DNA of 39,491 nt from Chloroflexota bacterium (lineage in GTDB: Bacteria; Chloroflexota; Dehalococcoidia; Lucifugimonadales; Lucifugimonadaceae), in contig JABMNO010000060.1 of the NCBI GenBank assembly GCA_013204555.1, positions 1 through 39,491 on the forward strand, in the 5' to 3' direction. Of this stretch, positions 23,774-32,803 are shown piece after piece. The notes beneath the pieces are model-generated. The model was not told the origin of the DNA. It worked only from the letters and a program-made list of their open reading frames with translations, and searched no databases. A program made the translations under genes and the position numbers. The number at the start of each line of letters is the position of its first letter. The stretch's first letter is position 1.

Positions 23774-24781
23774 TCAGGGTCCTTTGGTCACCCATGCCTG
23801 CTTGCGTGGCTCGCCAGCCGCCTGAAGCAACGCTGTGATGTAACCGTAGCAGAAGGCGAATGCCGTACCCTGCGCGTCATCGCCAGAGATCCAGGGCACG
23901 TGGTCTGGCATGAGCATGTACTCGTACCCAACTTCCTGGTATGTCTTGAGCGCCTGCCACATGTCGATGCTGCCTTCATCCGGGAATGCTTCCATGAAGT
24001 CGAGCTTATGACCGCGGATGTTGCGGAAGTGGACGTTGAAGATCTTCTTGCGTGATCCGAACCAGCGAATGACATCGAATATCTCTTCGCCGGGGTCATC
24101 TAGCATCTCGGTGACCGTCCCCTGACAGAAGTTGAGACCGTGGTACGGGCTCTCATGCATCTGAACGAACTTCTTCAGACCATCGATAGTGCCAAGCACT
24201 CGTGTCACGCCCAGGTATCCGGGCGGCGTGTAAGGGTCGTGGGGGTGGCAGGCCAGACGGACCTTGCTCTCTTCTGCGACGGGAACGACACGCTCAAGGA
24301 AGTAGTCGATGCGCTCCCAGTTCTCCTCGACGCTCAGCACGCCGGCGATGCCGGGAGGCGCGTCCTGATCCATCTTGGCCCAGCGGAATGTGGAGTTACT
24401 GGAGCCACCTCGTCCGGCCTCACGCTCTGAGCGGGGGATGCCGATGATGTTCATGTTGTACTTGACGGCAGGAATGCCCGCCTCGCCAGCCATCCGGATG
24501 ATGTTCTGGATTGACTCAATCTCGCGATCACGATCTGGACTTTTTCCAAGCATGATCCCTTGCGACTGGCTAACCTCAAGCGGGGTGGAACTCAGTGGAA
24601 TCTGCATCATGTCCAGGGTGATCCCATAGCCAGCGAGTTTCTCAACATGAGCCTTCAGGTCATCCACAACCCAATCGTGAGGATCACCGGGCGGATCGGA
24701 ACAGACGTTTACAACGCCCAACTGCGCCCACTGCTCAAAGTCTGAGTCGCCTCTTGCCCCAACCTGCGTGCCAACGTACAT
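23774..24781 (-). CDS. UxuA/mannonate dehydratase-like TIM-barrel enzyme
   Basis: A 335-residue protein. CHPHDPYTPPGYLG, NFCQGT, VHFRNIRG and LMPDHVPWISGD reproduce the metal-binding His, Cys, His and Asp positions of D-mannonate dehydratase, and MEAFPDEGSIDMWQALKTY also fits. It would remove water from a sugar acid and feed central metabolism. GGAG six bases before the ATG supports the start. It lies 140 bases after the acetamidase gene in a leftward group. I cannot separate true mannonate dehydratase from relatives with other substrates. Confidence 0.8.
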   Translation of the reverse strand: MYVGTQVGARGDSDFEQWAQLGVVNVCSDPPGDPHDWVVDDLKAHVEKLAGYGITLDMMQIPLSSTPLEVSQSQGIMLGKSPDRDREIESIQNIIRMAGEAGIPAVKYNMNIIGIPRSEREAGRGGSSNSTFRWAKMDQDAPPGIAGVLSVEENWERIDYFLERVVPVAEESKVRLACHPHDPYTPPGYLGVTRVLGTIDGLKKFVQMHESPYHGLNFCQGTVTEMLDDPGEEIFDVIRWFGSRKKIFNVHFRNIRGHKLDFMEAFPDEGSIDMWQALKTYQEVGYEYMLMPDHVPWISGDDAQGTAFAFCYGYITALLQAAGEPRKQAWVTKGP

Positions 24782-24920
24782 GCTCTACTCCGACCAATTT
24801 CGTGTCAATTCAAATGCGATCTGTAGCATACACCGGTACGGGGTACGGGTGAAGAAATTACTCGAGCGCCGCTATCCATTAGTGAGTTGGCCCGATTGAT
24901 CGCAGCGTGGCGTGGTTCAA

Positions 24921-25853
24921 CTAAGCCTCCAGCAAGTACCGCTTCGGGAACTTGGCGACGATGGAGTAGAGGACATCCACCATGTTTGCTACTCTGACGC
25001 GCGCCACCTGAGAGCAGAGTTGGTACGCGGCGATGCGTTCGAAGCCGTAGTCCGCTTCCAGCCAGCCGATCAGATCGTAGAAGGCGATGCGGGCAGCGTC
25101 TTCCATGGGTCGCGCGCTGCCCACCGACATGATGTACTCATCATCCTCAATTCGAGGCGTCTCCAGTCGGCGACCCTTGATCAGATCGACCGTGAGCGTG
25201 CCGGTAGTCGGAACCTCCGGCGCCACGCCGCACACCTCCGCGTCACCTTGCGTAACGTGGCCATCGCCAAGGAACAGCCGCGCGCCTTCCACGGCCACCG
25301 GCAGATAGATCGTGTTACCCACACAGACGTCTGCCGCGTCCATGTTGCCGCCGTGGAATCCCGGTGACAGCGTGGAGATCGCCTCGGTCGTGGGCGAGGT
25401 GCCAATAGTCCCGTAGAACGGCTCAATCGGAATCTTTGGAATATTCAGGTTCGGGTCGTGGATCATGCCTTCATCCGTGATGGGATGCAGCAGAATCCGC
25501 TGGTCCAGCGGCTCATTCAGAATACGTGTGTAGACCGTCCCGCACAGTCCACCAAACTCCGGAATGATGCAGCTCACAGCGTAGTCACGCGTCAGCTTGA
25601 TGTCGTCGATGCGGACGGCCAGCGTATCGCCCGGCTCCGCGCCCTCCACGTATATCGGCCCCGTACACGGATTGACGTACGGAAGCTGAATCACGGTCGA
25701 GAGGTCGATATCAGTCGCATCAATGCGATTAGCGAACGCATCCAGAGTCGATACCTGAAACGTCTCTCCCGGCTCAACCCTGGCAATCGGCGCCTGATAC
25801 GGCCCCATGACCCATGCAAGGTCCTTTGTTGGCGGTGGCATTATGTGCTGCAT
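24921..25853 (-). CDS. Acetamidase/formamidase family protein
   Basis: A 310-residue protein of the FmdA/AmdA family. PYVNPCTGPIYVEGAEPGDT, ISTLSPGFHGGNMD, GARLFLGDGHVTQGDAEVCG and the C-terminal SQVARVRVANMVD match conserved blocks of this family. Members release ammonia from formamide, acetamide or related small amides, which could supply nitrogen. GAGAGGA precedes the ATG. It follows the glycerol kinase gene by 39 bases, so cotranscription is likely. Confidence 0.85.
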   Translation of the reverse strand: MQHIMPPPTKDLAWVMGPYQAPIARVEPGETFQVSTLDAFANRIDATDIDLSTVIQLPYVNPCTGPIYVEGAEPGDTLAVRIDDIKLTRDYAVSCIIPEFGGLCGTVYTRILNEPLDQRILLHPITDEGMIHDPNLNIPKIPIEPFYGTIGTSPTTEAISTLSPGFHGGNMDAADVCVGNTIYLPVAVEGARLFLGDGHVTQGDAEVCGVAPEVPTTGTLTVDLIKGRRLETPRIEDDEYIMSVGSARPMEDAARIAFYDLIGWLEADYGFERIAAYQLCSQVARVRVANMVDVLYSIVAKFPKRYLLEA

Positions 25854-25892
25854 AGTGGTCCTCTCGCTCCCGTCTGATAGTTCCGAGCCTGC

Positions 25893-27389
25893 CTAATCCG
25901 TCCGTCCCACCCTCGCCTGTTTCACGGCCTGGCGCCAGCCATCGTAGAGGCTGCTGCGTTGGGTGTAACGCATCTGGGGTTCATAGGTGCGGGAGGCCGA
26001 CCATGTTGCCTCCAGATCGGCCTCGCCATCCCACACTCCTGCGGTAAGGCCGGCGAGGAACGCGGCTCCCAGAGCGGTTGTATCGGGTATTGGTGCAACG
26101 TCGATTGGACGGTCGAGGATGTCCGCCTGGAACTGCATCAGGAATCCGTTTTCGGTCTGGCCGCCATCGACTCGCAACGGGCCGGAGCTTGTGCGCCCTG
26201 CGTCGTTCTCAATCGCTTGCAGTACGTCTCGAACCTGGTAGGCCGTCGACTCGAGGGCGGCCCTGCTGATGTGAGCTGCGGTTGAACCGCGCGTGAGGCC
26301 GGTGATGGTGCCGCGTGCGTCGGGATCCCAGTGGGGAGCACCAAGGCCAACAAACGCGGGAACGAAGTAGACGCCCTCGTTGTCGCTGAGCATCGTCGCC
26401 AGCGCTTCCGACTCCGCCGCCGAGTTGATTGCGCCCAGCCCGTCGCGCAGCCACTGCACGGTTGCGCCGGTAGAGAAAATGCTGCCTTCCAGCGCATAGT
26501 CCCGGTTGCCGCCGGTCTGCCATGCGATGGTGGTGAGCAGGCCCGAGTCCGAGTTCACGGGCCGGTTGCCAGTGTTGGTGAGAAGGAATGCACCGGTGCC
26601 GTAGGTGCACTTAGACATACCGGTCCGGAAGCAGGCCTGCCCAAAGAGGGCGGCGTGCTGGTCTCCAGCCATGCCGTTGATTGGGATCTCTACACCCAGC
26701 AAATCAGCAGAAATCGTGCCGAACTCGAATGCAGACGGTCGCACCTCCGGAAGCATCTCGTACGGCACCTGAAACAGGTCAAGCAGCGCCTCATCCCACT
26801 GGCCATCATGGATATTCAACAGCATGGTGCGAGAGGCGTTGGTGATATCGGTCGCGTGAACTTCGCCGCCTGTCAGCTTGAAGAGTAGCCATGAATCGAT
26901 AGTGCCGAAGCACAACTCGCCATTTTCGGCACGCTCTCGGCCGTTTGGGATGCGATCAAGCAGCCACTCAAGCTTCGTGGCAGAAAAGTAGGCGTCGACC
27001 ACAAGGCCTGTGCGCGTGCTTATGTCGCGGAGATGGCCGTCGATAATCAGTTCTGCGCATCGTTCCGCTGTACGCCGACACTGCCACACGATGGCGTCTG
27101 CCACCGGACGGCCAGTCGCACGCTCCCACACAACGGTTGTCTCACGCTGGTTTGCGATGCCAGCGGCCGTAATATCGCCCGCCGAAAGCTTAGCGGACTC
27201 CAACGCCTCCCGGCAGACCCGCAGAGTCGCCTGCAAAATCTCCTCCGGGTCGTGCTCAACCCACCCCGGCTCCGGAAAAGACTGCGCCAACTCCCGCTGT
27301 GCGCTGGCGACCACACGCGCCTCATCATCAAAGATAAGCGCACGCGTGCTGGTGGTTCCCTGGTCTATGGCGAGGATGTGTTGCGGCAT
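25893..27389 (-). CDS. glpK: Glycerol kinase
   Basis: A 498-residue FGGY-family kinase of normal GlpK length. DQGTTSTRA (8-16) is the phosphate-binding start, GWVEHDPEEI (42-51) is a GlpK hallmark, NQRETTVVWERATGRPV follows, and GMAGDQHAALFGQ and GTGAFLLTN lie further on. It phosphorylates glycerol to glycerol 3-phosphate. The usual partners, glycerol 3-phosphate dehydrogenase and the GlpF channel, are not in the window, and the downstream neighbours are an amidase and a sugar-acid enzyme. The start has no strong ribosome site. Confidence 0.92.
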   Translation of the reverse strand: MPQHILAIDQGTTSTRALIFDDEARVVASAQRELAQSFPEPGWVEHDPEEILQATLRVCREALESAKLSAGDITAAGIANQRETTVVWERATGRPVADAIVWQCRRTAERCAELIIDGHLRDISTRTGLVVDAYFSATKLEWLLDRIPNGRERAENGELCFGTIDSWLLFKLTGGEVHATDITNASRTMLLNIHDGQWDEALLDLFQVPYEMLPEVRPSAFEFGTISADLLGVEIPINGMAGDQHAALFGQACFRTGMSKCTYGTGAFLLTNTGNRPVNSDSGLLTTIAWQTGGNRDYALEGSIFSTGATVQWLRDGLGAINSAAESEALATMLSDNEGVYFVPAFVGLGAPHWDPDARGTITGLTRGSTAAHISRAALESTAYQVRDVLQAIENDAGRTSSGPLRVDGGQTENGFLMQFQADILDRPIDVAPIPDTTALGAAFLAGLTAGVWDGEADLEATWSASRTYEPQMRYTQRSSLYDGWRQAVKQARVGRTD

Positions 27390-27544
27390 GAGGGGGCTAG
27401 GTTAGCGCAGTAAGGGAGGCGGAAAGTGGCATGGATAGGCGTGCGTGCCAATGGGGATCAACCTTCTTGACATCACGATTCCCTTCATGCAGGGGTGTAT
27501 TTGGTGATGCCTATCACCCTCCGACAACTTCACCTGCTTGGCGA

Positions 27545-28144
27545 CTACTCATTAGCGAGCATTTCGCCACAATTCGAGCATTGTCCCAGACGCTCCCAAA
27601 TTGGGAGTGGACTCTCACACTTTGGGCATTGGTCATTAAATAGCCCGGGCCAGATTTCCTGATTTTCCAAGGCGCTGGTAGCAATTGCGAGCCGCTCGCC
27701 ATGCCCTGCCATAAATTGCTCGGGCTCACCATGAACACGATTGATATTTATGTAAGCCGCAATTTCAAATGTTGGCCATACCAGATAAGAAAATCTTTCA
27801 TGCCACGTTTTTTCATCATACTTGTGCAGTTGCCACATTTCCGGCGTTGCCATTCCTGCAAACAAGGCGTGGGCCTCTCTATCGAGACCCAATGAGTCGG
27901 GTGAGTTCATGTTTGTGGCGTGTGCCTCGAAATAGTTTCTAAAACTACCGCCCGCCTTGATGACGTATTCAGCTCCACCACCAGACCTGATTTCGGCACC
28001 GGAAAACTGTACATATAGTCCAAGTTTATTGACCCAGCCCCGAAGACCTGGCTCCATCTCAGCTTTCCAAACCCCAATCCTTGGAAGGAGCCGAATCAAT
28101 TCCTCTTGATCGTCCACGCTTGGAATCTCCGTAATTTGTCTCAT
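27545..28144 (-). CDS. Unknown protein with C-terminal zinc ribbon
   Basis: A 199-residue protein that I do not recognise. The last ~35 residues contain CPKCESPLPIWERLGQCSNC, two C-x2-C pairs that should bind zinc. The rest is a soluble alpha/beta region with no membrane segment or signal peptide; the middle contains KYDEKTWHERFSYLVWPTFE. The ATG at 28144 overlaps the stop of the aldo/keto reductase gene (ATGA), which decides the start and suggests coupled expression. Base composition just at its 3' half is lower in GC than its neighbours. Confidence 0.65.
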   Translation of the reverse strand: MRQITEIPSVDDQEELIRLLPRIGVWKAEMEPGLRGWVNKLGLYVQFSGAEIRSGGGAEYVIKAGGSFRNYFEAHATNMNSPDSLGLDREAHALFAGMATPEMWQLHKYDEKTWHERFSYLVWPTFEIAAYININRVHGEPEQFMAGHGERLAIATSALENQEIWPGLFNDQCPKCESPLPIWERLGQCSNCGEMLANE

Positions 28145-29103
28145 CGCGCTGGCGACCCGTCCAGCAATGCGTCCACTTCCGCCTTCTCTTCCGCGGTCAG
28201 CACCCAATCACTCGCAGCGGCGTTCTGCGCTAGCTGATCCGGGTTGGAGGCGCCGGCAATTACTGATGAGATGGTTGGCGTGGCCAGCTGCCAGGCAAAC
28301 GCCAGTTCCAGAAGTGTGTGGCCGTGGTCTTTGGCCCATGGCTCTAGCTTCTCAATGACGCTGAAGTTGCCATCGTTGAGCCTCGACTCCTGACGGGCCG
28401 CCGGCATCGTGGACAGGCGTGTGCCCTCTGGCACATCGGCACCCCGCTTGTACTTGCCGGTTAGAACGCCCATGGCCAGCGGGAAGTACGGCAGGATGCC
28501 GAGACCAAAGCGGTCGCATGCGGGGATGATCTCCGTCTCGATATTGCGCACCAGCATGGAGTACTCCGGCTGAGCGCTCACGAATTGCGCCAGGCGTTCT
28601 GTGGCTGCCGTCCAGGACGCGTCGGCGATCTGCCATGCTGAGAAGTTGGAGTTGCCGATGTAGCGGACCTTACCGTCACGCACCAGATCATCGAGCGCTC
28701 GTAGCGTCTCCCCAATCGGCGTGTTGGGGTCCGGGCGGTGGAACTGGTAGAGATCGATGTAGTCGGTCTGGAGCCGCTTGAGGCTGCCTTCGACTGATCG
28801 CATTATGTGCTTTCGCGAGCCGCCCTGACCATGAGGGCCGTCTTCCCAGTCCATTCCGAACTTGGTTGCAAGGATTACAGACTCCCGCTTGCCGCTCTTA
28901 TCACCAAGTGCGCGGCCGATGTAGTCCTCAGATTGACCGTGCGAGTAGATGTCGGCCGTGTCGATCAGGTTGATGCCAAGGTCGATCGCTGCGTTGAGAA
29001 CTCCGGCGGCCTGATCCGGGTCCATTCGGCTGCCGAAGTTATTGGTTCCGAGCCCGATTTCTGAGACTTCAAGTCCGGAATTGCCGAGGTGCCTGTACTT
29101 CAT
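28141..29103 (-). CDS. Aldo/keto reductase
   Basis: A 320-residue (beta/alpha)8 oxidoreductase. The catalytic tetrad is visible: Asp and Tyr in DTADIYSHG (48-56), Lys in ILATKFG (near 80) and His in YQFHRPDP (near 122). IGNSNFSAWQI is the usual strand-5 segment, and VIAGASNPDQLAQN near the end binds the NADPH phosphate. The substrates are probably sugars or small aldehydes. AAGG lies seven bases before the ATG. The stop overlaps the next gene. Confidence 0.9.
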   Translation of the reverse strand: MKYRHLGNSGLEVSEIGLGTNNFGSRMDPDQAAGVLNAAIDLGINLIDTADIYSHGQSEDYIGRALGDKSGKRESVILATKFGMDWEDGPHGQGGSRKHIMRSVEGSLKRLQTDYIDLYQFHRPDPNTPIGETLRALDDLVRDGKVRYIGNSNFSAWQIADASWTAATERLAQFVSAQPEYSMLVRNIETEIIPACDRFGLGILPYFPLAMGVLTGKYKRGADVPEGTRLSTMPAARQESRLNDGNFSVIEKLEPWAKDHGHTLLELAFAWQLATPTISSVIAGASNPDQLAQNAAASDWVLTAEEKAEVDALLDGSPAR

Positions 29104-29275
29104 GCGTCTGCCTTATGGAAAAACTTTTGTGGTGCTGTGTAGGCCAGATTGTACTTCTGTCGACTATTACGAGTTTCGATCCAGTGATCTGAGTGCCACT
29201 TGAATCAGAATTTTTACCCAAATCACACTCTGGGTGTGAGCGCTCATTGGGGAATCCCATTATGATTCGCACATA

Positions 29276-32083
29276 ATGCGCTTGCTCACCCTCATAGTCG
29301 TCGCAGCCGCTATCGTCTCTGTTATCGCCGTGGTTTCAACCCGCACGACGTCGGCGGCCAGTTCTACTGTCTCTGGAACTGTTCAACTCCAGGGTGTGAC
29401 CGCGCCGATTCCATCGTCGATTGCGATCACTCTGATACTCACCCTCTCCAGCGATGGCTCCACCACTACGGCGGTCGCTGACCCATCTGGCGGCTTCAGC
29501 TTTAGCGGCGTGGCGGATGGGGCGTACAAACTCAGTGGCCAGGCTCCCGGCTTCATGCTGAGGGAGGCCGCTGAGTTCGAGGTCTCACACGCTGCATACG
29601 TGATGCCTCCAGCCCAACTCCACTTTGGGCTTGTCAACTCAGACGGCGTGGTGAGCGTTCTTGATGTCAGTGCCGTGGCCTCAAGCTTCGGGCAAACCGT
29701 TTCGGGGAGAGTCGACGGGCAAGGACGCGTGGTCGATTTCAACGCAGATGGTATTGTGGACATTCTCGACGTGAGCGCCACTGCGGGCAACTTTGGCACC
29801 GTCAGTCCACTGCCGTGGTCAGGGACGATTAGCGTCACCCCGCTGGCCACTCCGACACCAGCGCCAACAGCGACGCCATCTCCCGCTCCTCCGAGCGCGC
29901 CGCAGAATGTGCGAGCTGAGCTTGGGCCCGGGTTTGCCACGGTGACATGGGACGCACCGGTGAGCACTGGTGGTTCACCAATAACGGGGTATACGGTGGT
30001 GCCATTCCGCTATGGGACGCGCTATCCCAACGATTCGAAATCGGTAACCGTTTCCGGCACTGAGCGACAGGCCTATCTCTTGTGTTGTGACACATTCCCA
30101 TCGAGCTATACCGTAGTCGCTGAGAACGCCCTGGGCGCTGGACCGGAATCGCCCACATCTGAAGAGATTAATTTCGGACCCGGCGCCTATGGGATGTATC
30201 GCCCCATTGTCACTGGCGGTAATTCTACGGCCAATGTGAAATCGGGTCCTTCTAGCTGGAGTATCCCCTCCGTTCATACGGTATTGGTGAAATCCAGACC
30301 CGGCGGATTCAAGCAAGCGTCCACTAGTACTTTAATTGCCGTCTCAGAGGGCATTGATGTCGCAGTGACAAATGACACGCCCCTCCAGTTCTTGGTCATC
30401 GGGGTGACTGACGTGAATGCGACGATCAGCATCTGGTCGGATCCGATAATTCCAATCGATCCCACAACGATCCCTCCACCGCCCAATCTGGTTGAGTTCC
30501 CATATCAGGGAACGCACCCGGACCCCGCAGGATTTGACACAAATGCGTTTGTAATTCGCGGCTGCGGGAGCGGACCACTTGATCTCTGGTCGCTTATTTA
30601 TGGAATGAGATTGGGAGGCTGCAACCTGCATTCTCGATTCTTATTGCAGGGCGGCGAATTTGAGATCTCTTCAAGAGTCGATGATCCCGGAGATGCCTTC
30701 ATCGGCTGGAGCGGAATTGGGTTCCGATTAAATGATGAGAGTGGGAATGTTGACGTTGAAGTAGCTGACCAGGTGTTCCCGACCAATGTGGAAGTACCCT
30801 CTTTGGAGTTCGTGGAATACCGCATGGAATGGGCTCAGGATCTGCTCAGGGCATATGTGGATGAAGTTCTCGTACTGGAACTATCGGAGAATATTCCGTG
30901 GGAACTCAAACGCCTCGTGATTGGAGAACACAGAAGAGAAGACGGACTCTTTGGAGGAACATTCAATCTTGGCCGGTACTACGTCAACGATGTTTCGGGT
31001 ATTGCGACGGCATCCATCGAGGCTTCGAACATTGACGATGCCGAGGTTGTCGCAACGGAAGCGATTTCCATAGTCATTGAAGATTCACCTCCGTTCGCGG
31101 CCAAATGGGGATCGAACGGTGTCATCCCGGGGACATTCCGAGACATAACTGCTATGGCGTTTGGCTCGGATAGTCGTCTCTACATGAGTAGCAAGATATC
31201 CAATTATCAATCATTCGAACCTGATGGCACCTTCAAAGAGCGTATGTGGGACATTGGCATGGGGATGGGGGAGTTCCTGAGCATAGATGGGATAGCGTTT
31301 GCGCCCAACGGAAACATGTACCTGGTGGACACCCTGGCCGCCACTATTACCGTAATGTCTCCTTCTGGAGATGTGATTGATAGGTGGGATTCGAGCGATG
31401 TCACGAGTCCCGGCATGGTCTCACCCTCAGATATTGCCATTAGTCAAAACGGTGACGTATATGTCATCGGCAATGAGCTTGGGCTGATTCATCACTTCAA
31501 TCTTGCCGGGGATTACTTAGGCAATTGGAAACATGTGTCGCGCCCCGCCACCATTGGGATGTCTGGCTCTGGTCGGTCCAATCTAGCTGTGGATTCGACA
31601 GGAGCCGTATACGCCCCAACAACAGGAGGCCTGGGCAAGTACTCAAGCAATGGCGAACTTCTGGAAGTCTGGTCTCGTGCCGAAATGGGAGGGCTGAACT
31701 CTATTGTCGACATCGCCATCGATTCACTCGACAACATATACATTGCCGATGCATACCCACCTGATCCAGAGAGGAGGAAGATCACAAAGATCTCTCCCTC
31801 AGGAGTCCCATTGGCAATCTGGGGGAGTGACGGCGACCGTGATGGCGAACTGGACGGCATCCTGACGCTGGCCATCGATAGTCAGGACAGGGTGTTTGCG
31901 TTTGATCCGGAACTCGGCCGCATCACCGTCTTCGGCGACCCGCTACCCGGCATCCCACTGCCAACGGCAACGCCTATCCCGCAGCCTACCCCCATCTCAG
32001 GCGCGCTCCCGCAACTTCAGGACACGTTCGCTGATCGGCCGGAACTGGTCGTTGTCTCATTGCGCTCAGCGATCAATCGCTGA
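29276..32083 (+). CDS. Large secreted protein: dockerin-like, fibronectin III and NHL-type beta-propeller domains
   Basis: A 935-residue protein. A hydrophobic signal or anchor spans about 1-28. A carboxypeptidase-regulatory-like beta domain follows (about 30-115), then two dockerin-type calcium repeats (NSDGVVSVLDVSAVASSFG and DFNADGIVDILDVSATAGNFG, about 121-170), a Pro/Thr linker, and a fibronectin III domain (about 205-297). The middle (about 390-580) may be a LamG/concanavalin-like fold. The C-terminus (about 610-900) has repeated NHL-type blades such as ITAMAFGSDSRLYMSS and LAIDSQDRVFAFDPELGRIT. It ends in another Pro/Thr linker. The role is probably surface binding or adhesion. No cohesin partner is seen. 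Confidence 0.75.
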   Translation: MRLLTLIVVAAAIVSVIAVVSTRTTSAASSTVSGTVQLQGVTAPIPSSIAITLILTLSSDGSTTTAVADPSGGFSFSGVADGAYKLSGQAPGFMLREAAEFEVSHAAYVMPPAQLHFGLVNSDGVVSVLDVSAVASSFGQTVSGRVDGQGRVVDFNADGIVDILDVSATAGNFGTVSPLPWSGTISVTPLATPTPAPTATPSPAPPSAPQNVRAELGPGFATVTWDAPVSTGGSPITGYTVVPFRYGTRYPNDSKSVTVSGTERQAYLLCCDTFPSSYTVVAENALGAGPESPTSEEINFGPGAYGMYRPIVTGGNSTANVKSGPSSWSIPSVHTVLVKSRPGGFKQASTSTLIAVSEGIDVAVTNDTPLQFLVIGVTDVNATISIWSDPIIPIDPTTIPPPPNLVEFPYQGTHPDPAGFDTNAFVIRGCGSGPLDLWSLIYGMRLGGCNLHSRFLLQGGEFEISSRVDDPGDAFIGWSGIGFRLNDESGNVDVEVADQVFPTNVEVPSLEFVEYRMEWAQDLLRAYVDEVLVLELSENIPWELKRLVIGEHRREDGLFGGTFNLGRYYVNDVSGIATASIEASNIDDAEVVATEAISIVIEDSPPFAAKWGSNGVIPGTFRDITAMAFGSDSRLYMSSKISNYQSFEPDGTFKERMWDIGMGMGEFLSIDGIAFAPNGNMYLVDTLAATITVMSPSGDVIDRWDSSDVTSPGMVSPSDIAISQNGDVYVIGNELGLIHHFNLAGDYLGNWKHVSRPATIGMSGSGRSNLAVDSTGAVYAPTTGGLGKYSSNGELLEVWSRAEMGGLNSIVDIAIDSLDNIYIADAYPPDPERRKITKISPSGVPLAIWGSDGDRDGELDGILTLAIDSQDRVFAFDPELGRITVFGDPLPGIPLPTATPIPQPTPISGALPQLQDTFADRPELVVVSLRSAINR

Positions 32084-32266
32084 GTTTCGCACGCTGCTGA
32101 CGTTGCGCCTGCTGGAACAGTTATCGTCTGCACACCCATGGAACAGCATTCCTTGGAATGCCGCCACGCTATGTTCAACCGCGCCTGGTCCACGATCACC
32201 GGACCATCTATATAATCCCGACAATCACATAGTTAGTGGCGCGTGAGTTGAGGAAGTAGGGATTCG

Positions 32267-32767
32267 ATGGACGGAGAGATGATTGTGTTGCGGCTTTTGC
32301 ACATCTTGCCGGGCGTGATGTGGGCCGGTGGAGCGGTGTTCGCCACGTGGATCATGGAGCCGAGACTTCGGGCACTTGGGCCTCAGGCCGCAGGTCCGGC
32401 AATGATGTCAGTGGGCAAGCTGATGGGTCCAGTTCTTCTATCGATGGGAGGCGTCACGATCATCATCGGGCTGATTCTGATTGACCGCACGCCGGGTAGG
32501 TCATATGACCAACTGTTCAACAATGGTTGGGGCTGGGCGATTGGTATTGGTCTTATCGCCTCGCTTATTGGGTTCGCATTTGGGATGGCCACTTCTTCCA
32601 CCGCAAAGAAACTTGGTGGTCTGATGGCGGCTGCGGAAGGACCGCCTAATCCGGAGGAGATCGCTGAGCGGACGGCGTTGGCCGCCAAACTGCGGACATA
32701 TGCCCGCATTGCATCGGTGTTTGTTGTGATCGCGGTCGCGACTATGGCCTCTGCAAGCGCCGTATAA
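32267..32767 (+). CDS. Four-helix membrane protein, DUF2269/CopD-like
   Basis: A 166-residue protein with four hydrophobic helices. LRLLHILPGVMWAGGAVFAT near the start resembles the first helix of DUF2269 and CopD-like proteins, with a His that could bind haem or metal. GMATSSTAKKLGGLMAAAEG is a cytoplasmic or periplasmic loop. Function unknown. AGGGA precedes the ATG, and the gene ends 36 bases before the acyl-CoA ligase gene, so they may be cotranscribed. Confidence 0.65.
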   Translation: MDGEMIVLRLLHILPGVMWAGGAVFATWIMEPRLRALGPQAAGPAMMSVGKLMGPVLLSMGGVTIIIGLILIDRTPGRSYDQLFNNGWGWAIGIGLIASLIGFAFGMATSSTAKKLGGLMAAAEGPPNPEEIAERTALAAKLRTYARIASVFVVIAVATMASASAV

Positions 32768-32803
32768 AAATATCGTCGACGTGAATGTCGGCTGGAGGAA
32801 CAA

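Noticed and set aside
27503..27518. GGTGAT-GCCT-ATCACC hairpin between the zinc-ribbon gene and glpK
   Set aside because: The stem is only six base pairs with no T-run, and the genes on either side lie on the same strand, so its role is not supported.
32142..32165. GCATTCC-TT-GGAATGC palindrome after the large secreted protein gene as a terminator
   Set aside because: The stem is good, but the loop is too short and no T-run follows on either strand, so I do not call it a terminator.
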